A stretch of 64,000 nt of DNA, taken from positions 992,001 through 1,056,000 of the forward strand of contig JAITYX010000120.1 of the NCBI GenBank assembly GCA_021018815.1, read 5' to 3'. Source of the DNA: Talinum fruticosum. Taxonomy: Eukaryota > Streptophyta > Magnoliopsida > Caryophyllales > Talinaceae. The notes under the pieces were generated by a model. That model saw nothing but the letters and a program-made list of their open reading frames with translations, was not told where the DNA came from and ran no database searches. The translations under genes and the position numbers were made by a program. This document shows positions 47,986-59,600 of the stretch, piece after piece (positions within the stretch are counted from its first letter, which is position 1; each line of letters opens with the position of its first letter).

Positions 47986-50471
47986 GCTTGGCGCAGACTG
48001 CAATACATAGTGATCCACTCAACACTAACTTGTACCATAAGGAAAAGGAGCCAGCAAAAGTCTATAGCTCTTTGTGCAAAGCAAAAAGGATGTTCTTCCT
48101 ACAAAAACAAAGAAGCCATGGCTTAAAAAGGGGACCAAAACACTAGGTACTTCTTTGCATGGGTAGCAAATAGGCAATACTCTACTCAACTACAGGCCTT
48201 GGAGAATGAAGATGGAAAAGCTGGAATATGAACGAGGAAGGGATTGGAGGGATCTTAGTTTACTACTTTGCAAAGTTTCTAGAACATAAAGATGCAGTTC
48301 AACAAGTGTCCTTAGAAGTAATATTACAAGGAAAATGCCTTGAAACCGCACAACAAATTGAAATGGAGAACCCTATAACAAATGAGGAGATAAAACAGAC
48401 CACGTTCAGCATTAATAGCACAAAAAGTCCAGGTCCAGATGGGTATGAAAGTGGTTTTTTTCAAGAAAAGTTGGCAAATTGTAGGGAAGGACATCTAGAA
48501 TACTATGCATGACTTCTTTACATCGGGTAAGTTGTTGAAACAAGTTAATGCAACTATTTTAGCAATGGTACCTAAAGTAGCCACTACTACTAAACCTCGT
48601 CGACATGCGCCCCATTGCATGCTGCAATACAATCTACAAATGCATCACCAAAATAATATCCAATAGGATCGAGGTGTGTACCACCGGATCTAGTTGATAT
48701 GACACAAGGTGTGTTCATTTCAGGGAGATCAATTATGCACAATGTATTAATATGTGCTAACCTATTGAGATATTACAAGAGAAAGGGTGTAACACCAATA
48801 TGCATGATGAAGATTGATTTAAAGAAAGCATATGATTCTATGAATTAGAAGTTCATTGAAATGTTGTTGTTTGGATATGGTTTTCCCCATAGATTTGCCA
48901 AAGCTATAATGTGTTGCATAACAACCCCAGACTTCTCAATTCGGATAAATGGAGATCTCCATGGATATTTCCATAGTGGGAGGGGTTTGAGACAAGAAGA
49001 CCCTATGTCTCCACCTATTTTTGTTATAGTCATGAAATATCTAGCTAGATCTATCAAAGTTGTCAATGGACAAAAATGAGTTCAAGTGTCATCCAGCTGT
49101 AAGAGGATGAAAGTGAGCAAACTATGTTTTGCTCGATGACTTATTGCTATTTTGTAAGGCTGATATTCAAAGTGTGAGAATTCTACAAGTAGCATTCAAG
49201 CATTTTTCAAAGGCCTTAGGGCTGGAAGCCAACATGGACAAGTCACAAATGATACTAGTTGGTGTGGATGATTAGATGGCGAAGCTTTGACTAAACCGAC
49301 AGGCTACAAGACTGGGAAATACCCTTTAGGTACCTAGGGGTACCTATGAAGGCTCAAAGGTTATCCAAAAATGACCGCCAAGAACGTGTAAATAAAATTA
49401 CTCGTTAGGACCGAGATTATGGCCGGTTAAGAGACTATGCTATGTTGGCAAGGTGCTACCGATCAACTTAGTTTTACTTAGCATGTTTACATATTAGAGC
49501 TAGATGTTTATAATCCCTAAGGCTATCACCAAAGAAGTAAATGTAATATGCGAGAAGATTTTTGTGGAACACCACCAATGAAAAAGTTCAGCCAGCCCCA
49601 ATAGCCTCGGAAGACTATATGTTTACCTAAAGAGGCAGGAGGAATGGGGATTAGAGACTTCAATACAAAAATACTCGCTTTAGTGTTTAAACTGGTCTAG
49701 GCTATAACCCAACAGGAGGACAATTTATGGGTGAGATGGCTACACCACTACTATGTGAAAGGTGAGTCTATTTGGCAGTGTACTCCCAAAACTTATGATA
49801 GTTGGTATTGGAGGAAACTACTTAAAGTGAGAGATGAAATGAGGACTGGTGTTGACACAAGCGAGAGGAATATGGAGATTAACCGGCAAGTACATATACA
49901 CAGCTCAGCGAGGCTATGACCTCGAGCCCACAGTTTAATATGGAGCAAACCAAACATTCCAAAATGCTCATTCATAAGTTGGCTGGCACAACATCAAAAA
50001 CTCCTCAAAAAGGATAGATTGATAAGGATGAATATGGCAATGGACACACAATGTGTGCTGTACAATGATAATGAGGAATCACACAAGCATCTATACATTG
50101 AATGTCCTTACACACAAGTTGTCCGCCAAAATGTAACTTATGAGCATACTAAATGGAGACTTATCAGCTCGGACTGGGTTGATTGACAAAATGAGGTGTT
50201 TTAGGCTAGGAGAACAAACAAAACAAGAGGGATGACGAAGTTATGCTTAGCAGTTTGTATCTATAAGCTGTTGGAGAAAAAGAAATAGAAGAGTGTTTGT
50301 AAACACAAGTAGAGATACACATGTCCTAGTACTTGAATGTGGCATAATGATAATATGTAGAAGTGAGGAAACCTTAACATAACTAGGGTATGCCCTCTCG
50401 TAAGTTGTAATGTTATGCTTCAATGATCAATGAAAAAGGACCTAACCTTTTACCCAAAAAAAAAAAAAGCA
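47986..50471 (+). pseudogene. LINE-L ORF2 reverse transcriptase to poly(A) tail
   Basis: Continues ORF2 after the array: AQTAIHSDPLNTNLYHKEKEPAKVYSSL linker, then the reverse transcriptase with KSPGPDGY (48424), MKIDLKKAYDSMN (48808), HGYFHSGRGLRQEDPMSP (48959; Glu replaces the usual Gly) and a FADDLLLFCKAD site near 49127 that needs one base removed. GVPMKAQRLS and a zinc-binding zf-RVT end (WSKPNIPKCSFISWLAQHQ, HLYIECPY) follow to about 50120. The 3' UTR ends in an A-rich run at 50458-50471. Stops and frameshifts are throughout. Confidence 0.87.
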
Positions 50472-52572
50472 AATATCAAGAAATCATATTCGAGGATCAT
50501 TTTGCATAAACAATCGAACTCTTTTCAAAACTAACCACAAGAATTTTTGTTGTTAAATCAACTTTGATTATAAGTCATTCGGAACCACAAGCAAGCTCAA
50601 TCATTCACGATAATACATTGTTTCACGTATTCATAGCAAAATAATTGAATTAGGAACAATATCACACCAACAACTAGCATAACTCAAATCTTTAACTTCC
50701 CTTTCTTTTATATTTCGTATTTAAGTCCCTTTAGTAATAGTTCACCTTTTAAATAAAGTATTTACATATATATGCGCAAACTAATTTATCAAGTACACAA
50801 AATCCTCATAATCCAACACACACGGTTAAATTCCACGACATTCTGTTCTTTTCTTAGGGAAGCACCTTAAGTCGAAGTTTCATTCATAGTTTTAATTCGG
50901 TTAAGTGATTCAAGTAAGATGCGGCTAAAACTACATAAACACCATCAATAGAATATTTAAAACAAACACTAGGCAAAACACAACCACCACAACGAGTAAC
51001 TTGGAGTTTTAGAATTTATTTTGAACATCTATGCTCCAAATTCACACTTTCCTTCTATACTCCAAGCATCAATTTCTTATTAAACTCAATTCAATCGCAA
51101 ATACAATAAATTCAAGAAACCATAGAGAGTTCAACAACTACGATCCACAATAACCACAAAAATAGCAACTGTTATATTCCCTAAACCTATCAATTACTAA
51201 TTCAATTTCACACGAGCCACAATAACCACAAAAATTCATAAACGAGTTATAATTTTAACCCAAGAAGTCACAACTCATCATAAATTGTTATATTATTTTC
51301 AAATTGTCATTTTACATCTCCCTAATTTGTCAATTCACTAATTTAGTTTCACACCGACCACAATAATCACAAACGGCTACCGGTTCCCATATTCAATTTA
51401 ATTTCCATAATTCCATCTACATATGGAATCAATCCACTAATTTCGTTTCTCAATTCATCGTCACTCCAAAGTTTAGCTCATTCCACCATTTCCCACAATC
51501 AAAGAACTATAATCAAAGAACCTAATATACTTCAAACTAAAATCAAACATTTGAATAATCAATTCACATACTAAATAATTTTAGCTCAAATCTAATATAG
51601 TTTAGATTATAAGACCATTCACATCGAATTCTTAGGGTTTGACTGCACAAGCGAATGAAAGGAGTCGATTTAGGTTTCTTGTCTTCCTCCTCTCGATCTC
51701 TATCCGTACCTCTCACCCCCTGTTCCCGTCTCACGCTTGGTGCTCTCATTCTCATTCTCCTCTTCTTCTTCCGTTGCTCTTTGCCTATAGCTATTCCTCT
51801 TCCTCTCTCAATCTCTTTTTCCCCTTCTTCTTCTCGCCCACAATCCCTTTCTTGCTTTCTCTTGTCTCTGTCTCTGTCTCGCCTCTCGGCTCGCGATCTC
51901 TCGCTCTTCTCTCGTTTTGTGTCTATCACAATCACTCATTCTCCTCTCCTTCCCAGTCTCTTACTCTCGCTCACTCTCTTCAATATCTCGCTCTCGCTTT
52001 CTCTTCGTTCTTCCTCTTCACTACTTTGCTCTGCTCTCGTTTTCTCCCTCTTTGCTATGCTCTCGCTCGTTCCTTCTTCTCTTTTTGTCATTGTTCCTTT
52101 TCCTCTTAATCTCTCGGCCTATGCTCGTTATCCCTGTCTTCTTCCCTCGCTCTCACCGCCTCCCTCTACCTTTCGGTCTCCCGCTCCCTCTCGCCCATCT
52201 TCCTCTCTAACCTTTTTTGGTGCTTTCTCTCTCTGTCGGTCCTCTCTTTCTCTCTCCCTTGACTTCATCAAGGAAATCCACCAACAACTCCTCCTTTTCT
52301 TTTCTTTTTTTCCAGCTAAGTATAATTAGGTTCGAACCCAAAATAGGTAGGATAAGTTGTCTCTTTTTTTCATTTACTTGGGTTCTAGTGGAGAATCACA
52401 AAGATCTAATATATTTCACTAATTAAGGTTATACATATATAATAATTTGTCCAAAATAAAATGACAAATATACTCTAATGTATATTTTAGTTAATCGGCC
52501 TAATTTATTTAATTAAAGTTAACTATTAATTTAACTCATATAATGATCTCAACTAAATTTACAGTTATTACA
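50472..52572 (-). mobile_element. LTR-G copy 4, reverse orientation, right part
   Basis: Read on the minus strand this is the 5' part of LTR-G. It ends on the plus strand at agttattaca, the reverse of TGTAATAACT (compare TGTAATACTC at 18588). The pyrimidine-rich stretch 51660-52290 mirrors the purine-rich stretch of insertion 2, so the plus-strand open frames there are compositional, not genes. It is followed by CAGTG, the likely target duplication. The left part is at 28628-29692. Confidence 0.72.
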
Positions 52573-52577
52573 CAGTG

Positions 52578-53390
52578 TCGACTCATGCAACGTTTTTGAA
52601 ATCATTTATCTTATGAATTAGCCAAGCTAATGCAATCATGAGTCTGCAGAGACCTAATTACGAAGAACACTGCCGTGATTTGGAAGCCACCCACGCAAGC
52701 TCATTTCAAGATCAACTTTTGCACTCTTTAGAGATGAAGACAATGAGAGGTTTATGGCCAGGGGCATGATTAGGACCGGGAGTCACAACTTGTTTTTGGG
52801 TTGCATGGTGGTGGTCCATAGTAATGACAAGATTGTGGCTACTTTTGAAATGATGAAAGAAAGTCTCAGAAGGGGATGAGATTACATATCCCCAAGATGG
52901 AAATTGATATTGAGGAAGAGTTTATTCAGCGAATAAAGATAAATATGAATACTAATAGCAGTGAAAATTATGTTATTGGACAGTTTATCGAGCTGGTTCG
53001 GAGAAATGGGAGGTTACTATCAAACGTTCTCTTGGGGTTGGCAATCTCACTGCAAATGTCAACAGATATCAAATAGAACTTGTGATTCTCCATACCCTTC
53101 CCCCACCTCAAGTCAAGTGGCCCCAAGCTGATGAGAGAGCTCTTCAGATCAGTAAAGAAATGATGGAAAAATAGGACTATTTGATTGACAAATTCACACC
53201 AGAACTAAGACCCCTCGTATGCTGTGTGTTCTGTTATGTTGCTTACTATATGCTAGTTTGGCTGCCTTTGCTGCTGTTGTACTTCTTTTGCTCTTGGTTG
53301 TTTCTATTTGCTTAGTGGGCTTGAACTGGGTCATGTTTGTTGGTTATGATTAATGCATCTCCTTTTTCTTCCAAAAAACACCTTCTATTA
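52578..53390 (+). pseudogene. LINE-M RNase H and 3' end, right part
   Basis: Resumes the frame cut at 28627 (FDNQ, then CRLMQRF). An RNase H-like domain follows: WKPPTQAHFKINF (52680), the ARGMIRTG block (52757) and MEIDIEEEFIQRI (52900), the position of the DS-containing strand in plant LINE RNase H. The tail with Leu- and Phe-rich codons and ttcttccaaaaaa (53370) is like a LINE 3' UTR. Stops are present. Confidence 0.7.
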
Positions 53391-53648
53391 ATGAAAATCC
53401 TCAACCTTCAAAGATTCTCATACTCGAACATCTCCAATGAAAGAAAGAATTCCAAACTTCGGGGCAGAAAACGAAAAAATAAATAAATAAATAAAAGACC
53501 CAAAAATACATGCACGATCAAAATTTTACATAGCATGCTCCTAAAACCTTTGGATTAGAGAGGAGAGAGATTATTAACACCACCAAAATGCAGAGGAAAC
53601 AAATCACTGCCTGCTGAATTTCAGTGACTTCGAAGCTTATTTACCATC
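53391..53648 (-). other. Probable 3' UTR of the syntaxin gene
   Basis: About 260 bases between the syntaxin stop codon and the LINE-M 3' end. It includes a (taaa)n run near 53478. I see no clear polyadenylation signal on the minus strand. Confidence 0.4.
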
Positions 53649-56600
53649 CTATAGAATGAGGATGAGCAAGATGATGATAACCACAATTGCAAATATTATC
53701 AGCAGCAACCAGCACTGTTGAATGACACAATAAAAATGATGAATTGTTAATAACCATGTTTGTGTAGAATGCAAAACAATAGCAGTAAGTAGAAAGCAAA
53801 AGGGAACATAGCATTTTGTGAAGAAATTAGTGGTCTTTAAACAACAGCCTAATTCAAACACATACTAGAGTAACATGGCACTGATAGATAGTGCTTCATA
53901 CAATGATACTATATTTTCATACACAACTGCTTTCATGATATTACGTAAACCTTTAAATAGTTGGAACAACCACTTAGGAGCATGTTTTTCACCTTTGAGT
54001 TATAGTGGACTAAAGGAAACTGTCTAGCAGGACTGTTGTGATATCGATTTGGATTTGGAGTCTATATTTTAAATCTAGGGTTTAGTAAAATGTTAGCAAT
54101 TCAGGAATGAGCCTGCTAACTTCACTTTCAACTTGACTTCCAACTTTTTCACTATCCTAAACCCATGTAATTGGAGATACAAAGATTCGAGCTGAGTTGA
54201 GCCCAAGCTTAGCTAGGCTTGTTAAATATGCAAGCCGAGCCCGCATAGGAGCCAAGCTTGTTCGAAAAAATCTTAGTCGTGAGCCGGATTTCACCAATTC
54301 GAGCTTGAGCTTGGCGGAGTTTTGAAATAAAGTACTTCTTGTATGATTTGAATCTTCACATATTAATTTGAAATATATTTTAACTTTAAACGATTATCAT
54401 GCCAACTTTAAAAAATAAAGATCCAACAATATACTTTATAGTTAAAATATCAATATTCACATTGTAAGTACAACTATGGAGTATTCTATAATTTACTTTC
54501 AAAATAATAAAGTAAACAAGCTAATTGAGCCAAGCCGAGCCTTAGCCCTAGCCGAACACTTTGGTCAGACAGAACTGACCTTTGGCCTAGCCTAACTCAT
54601 CCATGAGAAAGATCTTACCAATTCCACCAAAAAGGCCACTACCCTGTCATGCATGCTACAACCATATCATTTGAGTATGGATCATGCTTTCATAAGCTAG
54701 ATAGGGTAGTCCAGATATTATGAAGAGCTATAGACACTCCAGTACCTTGAGGCATGGCTAACGAATATAGCTCACCACTCTCGATTATAATAGTTTATGT
54801 AGATACCTAAAAAGTGTTGTCCCTTTTCTCTTTTATTTATTTGTTACTCCGGTGATGAAATCCCATATCACGGTTGGAGTTTGATAGGCGTGACGGAAGC
54901 CACTAAACCACAAAGAACCCATTAACACCACAAAAATTAACTTTGTTTAATTTGGGGCGACCCACAAACCTATTTTCTTTTGGTCGGACCAAGCCTAGGT
55001 CGGGCTCCCAACCAGGAAACCCAAACCCGCACCAAAAATAAAATCTGCTAAAAATAAAAAGTTTCCAAAAATGGAAAGCCGCTTGATCGGCGCTGGTCAC
55101 CTCCATTTTGGGCAAAAACGCTTCATTTCACTCTATCAATCACCGACCAAGCGAGGCACGAAACCCGAGACGTCCGTATGACACCGTGACCGCGCCGTGT
55201 TTTGAGGCTCAACTTGCCAAAACGTTGTGTTTTATTCCCAAAGAGGCACTGTAACCCCGGAACTTCCACGCAACATCATCGCTTGACCGGCGGCGGCCTT
55301 CTCGGAGCCCTCAACGGGATTCCCGGTTCAAGAGGATATTATCCGATTTTCCCTTTTATCCTCTCCGGCAAATCCGGCCCGGTTCGATCAATTTCCGGCT
55401 TTTCCGCCGGCTTGTTGCATTGCTTTGAGGTCATTTTGTGACCTAACTTTCCTCTATAAATAGAGGGCCTAACCCCTCACTTTGGCGAGAGGTCATTGAC
55501 CTAGCTACACGCTCATCGAAATTAGGCTAAGAGCTATTAAATGATATATCGATATTCTAAACTCTTGGCTCATTGTCAACTAATCGTTACTCTACCAAGC
55601 ATCTCATCATTCTCCTACACTACTCTACGACTACAAATTCCACAAAAAGCCTTCTTCGGTTTTGTTCATCCACCGTCATGCATTCAGATCCGTTCGCGAT
55701 TCAAGATCCACCGTCATGCATTCGATTTGTTCGCGATTCAAGATCAGCCTACTTCCACCTAAGGGCGCACATTTCATTCTCAATCGCGATTACGGTTTAT
55801 TTAAATTATTGTTTTTTATCGCTTTTCATATTGTGGACAAAGATGTAATCGCATCTAATTCCTCCCCACCCGCTGTAACTTTTAATTTCTTTCGCTTTCC
55901 TTTTCGCTCTCCTTTATCGCTTTTATTTATTGCTTTCCTATATGCTTTTATTTATTGCTTTCCTATATGCTTTTATCGCTTTCCTAGCATGTTTGGTTGA
56001 TTTAATTTTTCGCACCTAGTATGTTGTTTGCTTACCTGTTTTAACACATTTATTTAACTCACAATTCGAATTTGTAGAGATCGTCTACGAACGGGCGGAA
56101 TGGAAGGGCTTATCCCTACATTTCGTACCTTCGCCCCGAATCTAGATTCTCGGTTCTAGACCGATGGAGTTAGTATAGTTTTCCCATATTAAGATTGGAA
56201 GTGTATTTCTTTATTTTGTTAGTTTTTATTTCTAAAACCGATTAGCGACTCCTCTTTTTCTATTTTATTTCTCCTAATTACTACATCGCATTTCCGATTT
56301 AAAAATGGAAATTTTTAAATCATTCTTGCCCGCCGAGGCCATAGGACCGAGACTGATTTCTCGGTCTCCGCCTCGGCCTCATGGCCGCCGCCGGTCATCA
56401 ATCAACGCTGGTGCCTTTCGGTCCAAACCGGTTTATCACCTTTTGGCCCAAAAGCCTTGTGGCAGAATGCTAATTTTACTCTTTCTGTTTTATTATGAAA
56501 TAATATCCCGAGACCTTCTAAAATAAGTTTCTAAAATAAATAATTAATAAAATTGTCAATCACTACTTAAATTATTTCAAATTAAATTACAAAAATCGAA

Positions 56601-59600
56601 AATCTCAATAACAAGTGCATCCCCATTTTCTAAATCCACTTTCAAAATCAACTTTCAAAAAGAATATTCAAAAACCAAAGAGACCCGACATTCGTGGGGA
56701 AGCTCGGTCCCAATCTGGATTTCTTTACGGGGACGGATCGTGGTTCCTACGAGTTTACTACCTTGAGGTTTCAATTAGTTGATAATTTAGTCCTCTTTCT
56801 TGACAAAGTGTTCTAGAATTTATGTTATCACCGCAAAAAAATGGAGCATTTTTATAATTTTACTATTGTATGTTAGTTTTTAAGGAATCCCGTCTTCTTT
56901 TAATGACTATAATAATGGCGTTGTTCCCATTGTTAGAACATAGTCTACATTTTATTGATACCATATATAAGGGGCGTAACTTCGTTAAAAACTAAAAAAA
57001 TAGTCAAATTACAAAAATTATCCAAAGTTTATTCGGTCAATACATAATTTCTAAAATATTGAGAAAGAGAACTAAATTATCAATTCATTAAAATCTCAAG
57101 GTAGTAAATTATTATCTTCACAAAGTGTTGAACCCCTTTATTCGGTGGCCAAACTTAAGGGTATTGAAGTGCCAATAGTTCATATATGTATTATTGTCCC
57201 TAGAGATAGGCTAGGACCAAGAATACAAAACAAACCCCAAGTATTGAATAACTGGGCACAAAGTTAAAAGACAACAAGATGCAAGGCCCATAAAAATGAT
57301 CCCTACCTAAGATCCAAGTCTCTTGTGAAAGATCCCCACAACCAAGGTACACAAATCACCACAAACCATAATGAAGGTGTGTCCTATTGTGTAATCTAGA
57401 GATAGGCCAAATGGTAATGATCTCCAGTGAGTACTTATGCTTTCCACTTTTTCTTTTAACAATAATTAGAAAGGGGCCGTCACATGTCCTTACTCACACA
57501 TCAGTAGGATGTCATCTTATGATAATTTGGACCTTTTAAGTTTTCTTTCACATATTGTATCCCTGACAACGGCTATTTCCGCCTTATCTCAAATCACCTC
57601 ATTCTACATTTTTATTCTTCCTACTAAGGCTACACCAATCAACAACCCAAAATCACAAGTGCTAGAGCAGAAACCCTTTTCTGCCAATGGATACATCGAG
57701 TACCATAAAGCAGAATAGTTGGTTGTTACTCAAATTATTTCTCTGATATATAATCAGCAATGAGATATTAGCTACATTATGCTGTTTCTAGTCCCCTAGA
57801 AAGAAGCACATTTGATTTGATTGCTAAGAGTAGGAAGTAACCCCTCCCCTTCTTCCTTTGTGACCTTTAATTCACCCACATATTTCTCAATTATACCATG
57901 AGAATTTCTATCAGGCTAGTTACATTGAGGAATACCTTCACTGAAATGGGGCTTAATGATTAAGGCTTGTTAAGAGAAGACATTCCAACATTAAGGAGGT
58001 ATAGAAGGATCACTTGTAATTAAGGAGAAAAGGTGTAACTGCAAAGAATTTGACTGAGGCTTCAGACATGACTTGCCTGAGTGGATCCCTCAGAAACTGG
58101 TCCTAATACAAGATTCCGGACATTTGGGAACCAAAGCCGAAACTATTCTAAGCAGTGCAACTATGGAACCAAACAGCTTTAGACAACCACATTATTCAAC
58201 TATCTTTGTTTTTCTTTTACATCCAAATGAATTAGAGAATATAATTCTGCTCTCATGCACCTCTCAAATTAGAAAACCTCGAACTGATCTAAAAGGAGAC
58301 ACACTGAGACCATTTTTAGGTCAAATCCTGGTCTCTGACTACCCGCAACCTATGCTGACACCTAAAGAAGATCTAGGATTCATTGTAAGCTCCCAGGCAG
58401 TCTCCATACTATGACTTGTTTTTCAGAATTTTCCTTTTCTGAGTTCTCAATCACTTCTCACTTTATCTTGGTGAGTTACTTCTTCAATCCTATCTTGCCT
58501 GCAAATGTCATATATCTTCTTATAAATTATCTCCTCTCCGATTTCTACATACAAATCCCACTTCTTGATTCTTTAACAGTATATTTGTAAATGTGCCTAA
58601 AACTTCCTTCTTTAAGAAATATCTCTTTCCTTGTGAAAAGCTGCTTAGGACATGACCTTTGAAAATCAGTCTACTTTAAGTGAGTACATATTGTCCTTTA
58701 AATAATCAGAATGTGATCATATCCTGCAGGTAACATTCAAAAGCCTTCCAACAGAATAACTGAGAAATTTATCAACTAGACGGAATAGGTCACATCTTAA
58801 GACGGTCTTCCCTCCCCAAATTTAGCATCAATGGAACCACAAGAAGAAACAGATAAATAACATTTCCATGAGAATTTAATGAATTCCATTCAGAAGACAG
58901 TAGAACTTACCCATGTTGAGCCTGATCTGTCACTCTTAGAAGCCTTAGAAATTTGTTGCCTGGCCTGGCTGCTTGCAGCAGCAGAAGTCTCTATATTTTT
59001 ACTAATATCATCTGCCAACATAGGATGAGCCTATCACGTTAAATCAAGTACATCCACGGTTTAGAGCAAATAGGATACTGAAGCATATGGAGCATCTTCA
59101 CATAGCAGTATTTTACCAATCATTGGAGATTGCTCGTGTACAAGAACAGCGAGATCCTTGAAGATCTCATTAACTTCTCCAATTTGCTCTTGTATCTCCT
59201 TGATTCCCTGCTCCCTTTCTTCAATTATGGCTTCATTGAACGAAATTTCATTATCTAAAAGCACCAATTCTTGCCTGCATACATATAGCTCTATATTATC
59301 CTCTCCTTAAATAGCTAAAACTTATAAATTGCCAAGAAAAATGAACTTGTCTGCCTTAATGGAACCATGTATTCATACTACAGTACAGAAATCGACTCTA
59401 TACAGTAACTTCAAAAGTCAAATACAGGTGCACATTCATCTTCATAAACAGCAAACGTACTCTAGGGGGAAGATAAAGAAAAAGAAATAAATAGAAAGAA
59501 AAGAAAATTATGGATAATCTAGAGAGATGAAAATGGGGTCAAAATACATTAAAGCCTCAAGAATATCAAAAAATGAAATCAGTTCCTTTTGCGAATATAT

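Larger units (their letters stand above)
54815..56657 (+). mobile_element. Probable solo LTR in the last syntaxin intron
   Basis: Begins TGTTGTCCC, ends CTTTCA, and is flanked by AAAAG on both sides (54810-54814 and 56658-56662), a low-complexity match. It has a TATA box (ctataaatag, 55453) after a GC-rich region, and short direct repeats inside. There is no coding region of its own. The sequence right after it (gacccgacattcgtgggga) looks like the leader of a gypsy element, so the true end may differ. Confidence 0.4.
53715..58910 (-). other. Last intron of the syntaxin gene (5.2 kb), repeat-rich
   Basis: Donor gtaagt at 58910 and acceptor ttcaacag at 53715-53722. The other five introns are 105-1063 bp. 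It holds a GAGCC-rich repeat (54185-54620), a probable LTR (54815-56657) and a MITE (56754-57108). The stretch 57109-58910 has no recognised repeat. Confidence 0.88.

Noticed and set aside
51655..52329. Overlapping long plus-strand open frames rich in Ser, Leu and Pro
   Set aside because: They arise from a CT-rich strand of the reversed LTR-G. Several frames are open at once, which reflects composition and not a gene.
53649..53861. 70-codon frame ending in a hydrophobic stretch as a separate small membrane protein
   Set aside because: Its last 21 codons are the syntaxin anchor exon. The upstream part is intron, as shown by the acceptor ttcaacag and by phase agreement with exon 6.
55202..56000. 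Three overlapping open frames in the syntaxin intron as a possible host gene
   Set aside because: They overlap short direct repeats and an LTR-like promoter region, carry no domain, and lie within an intron defined by good splice sites.
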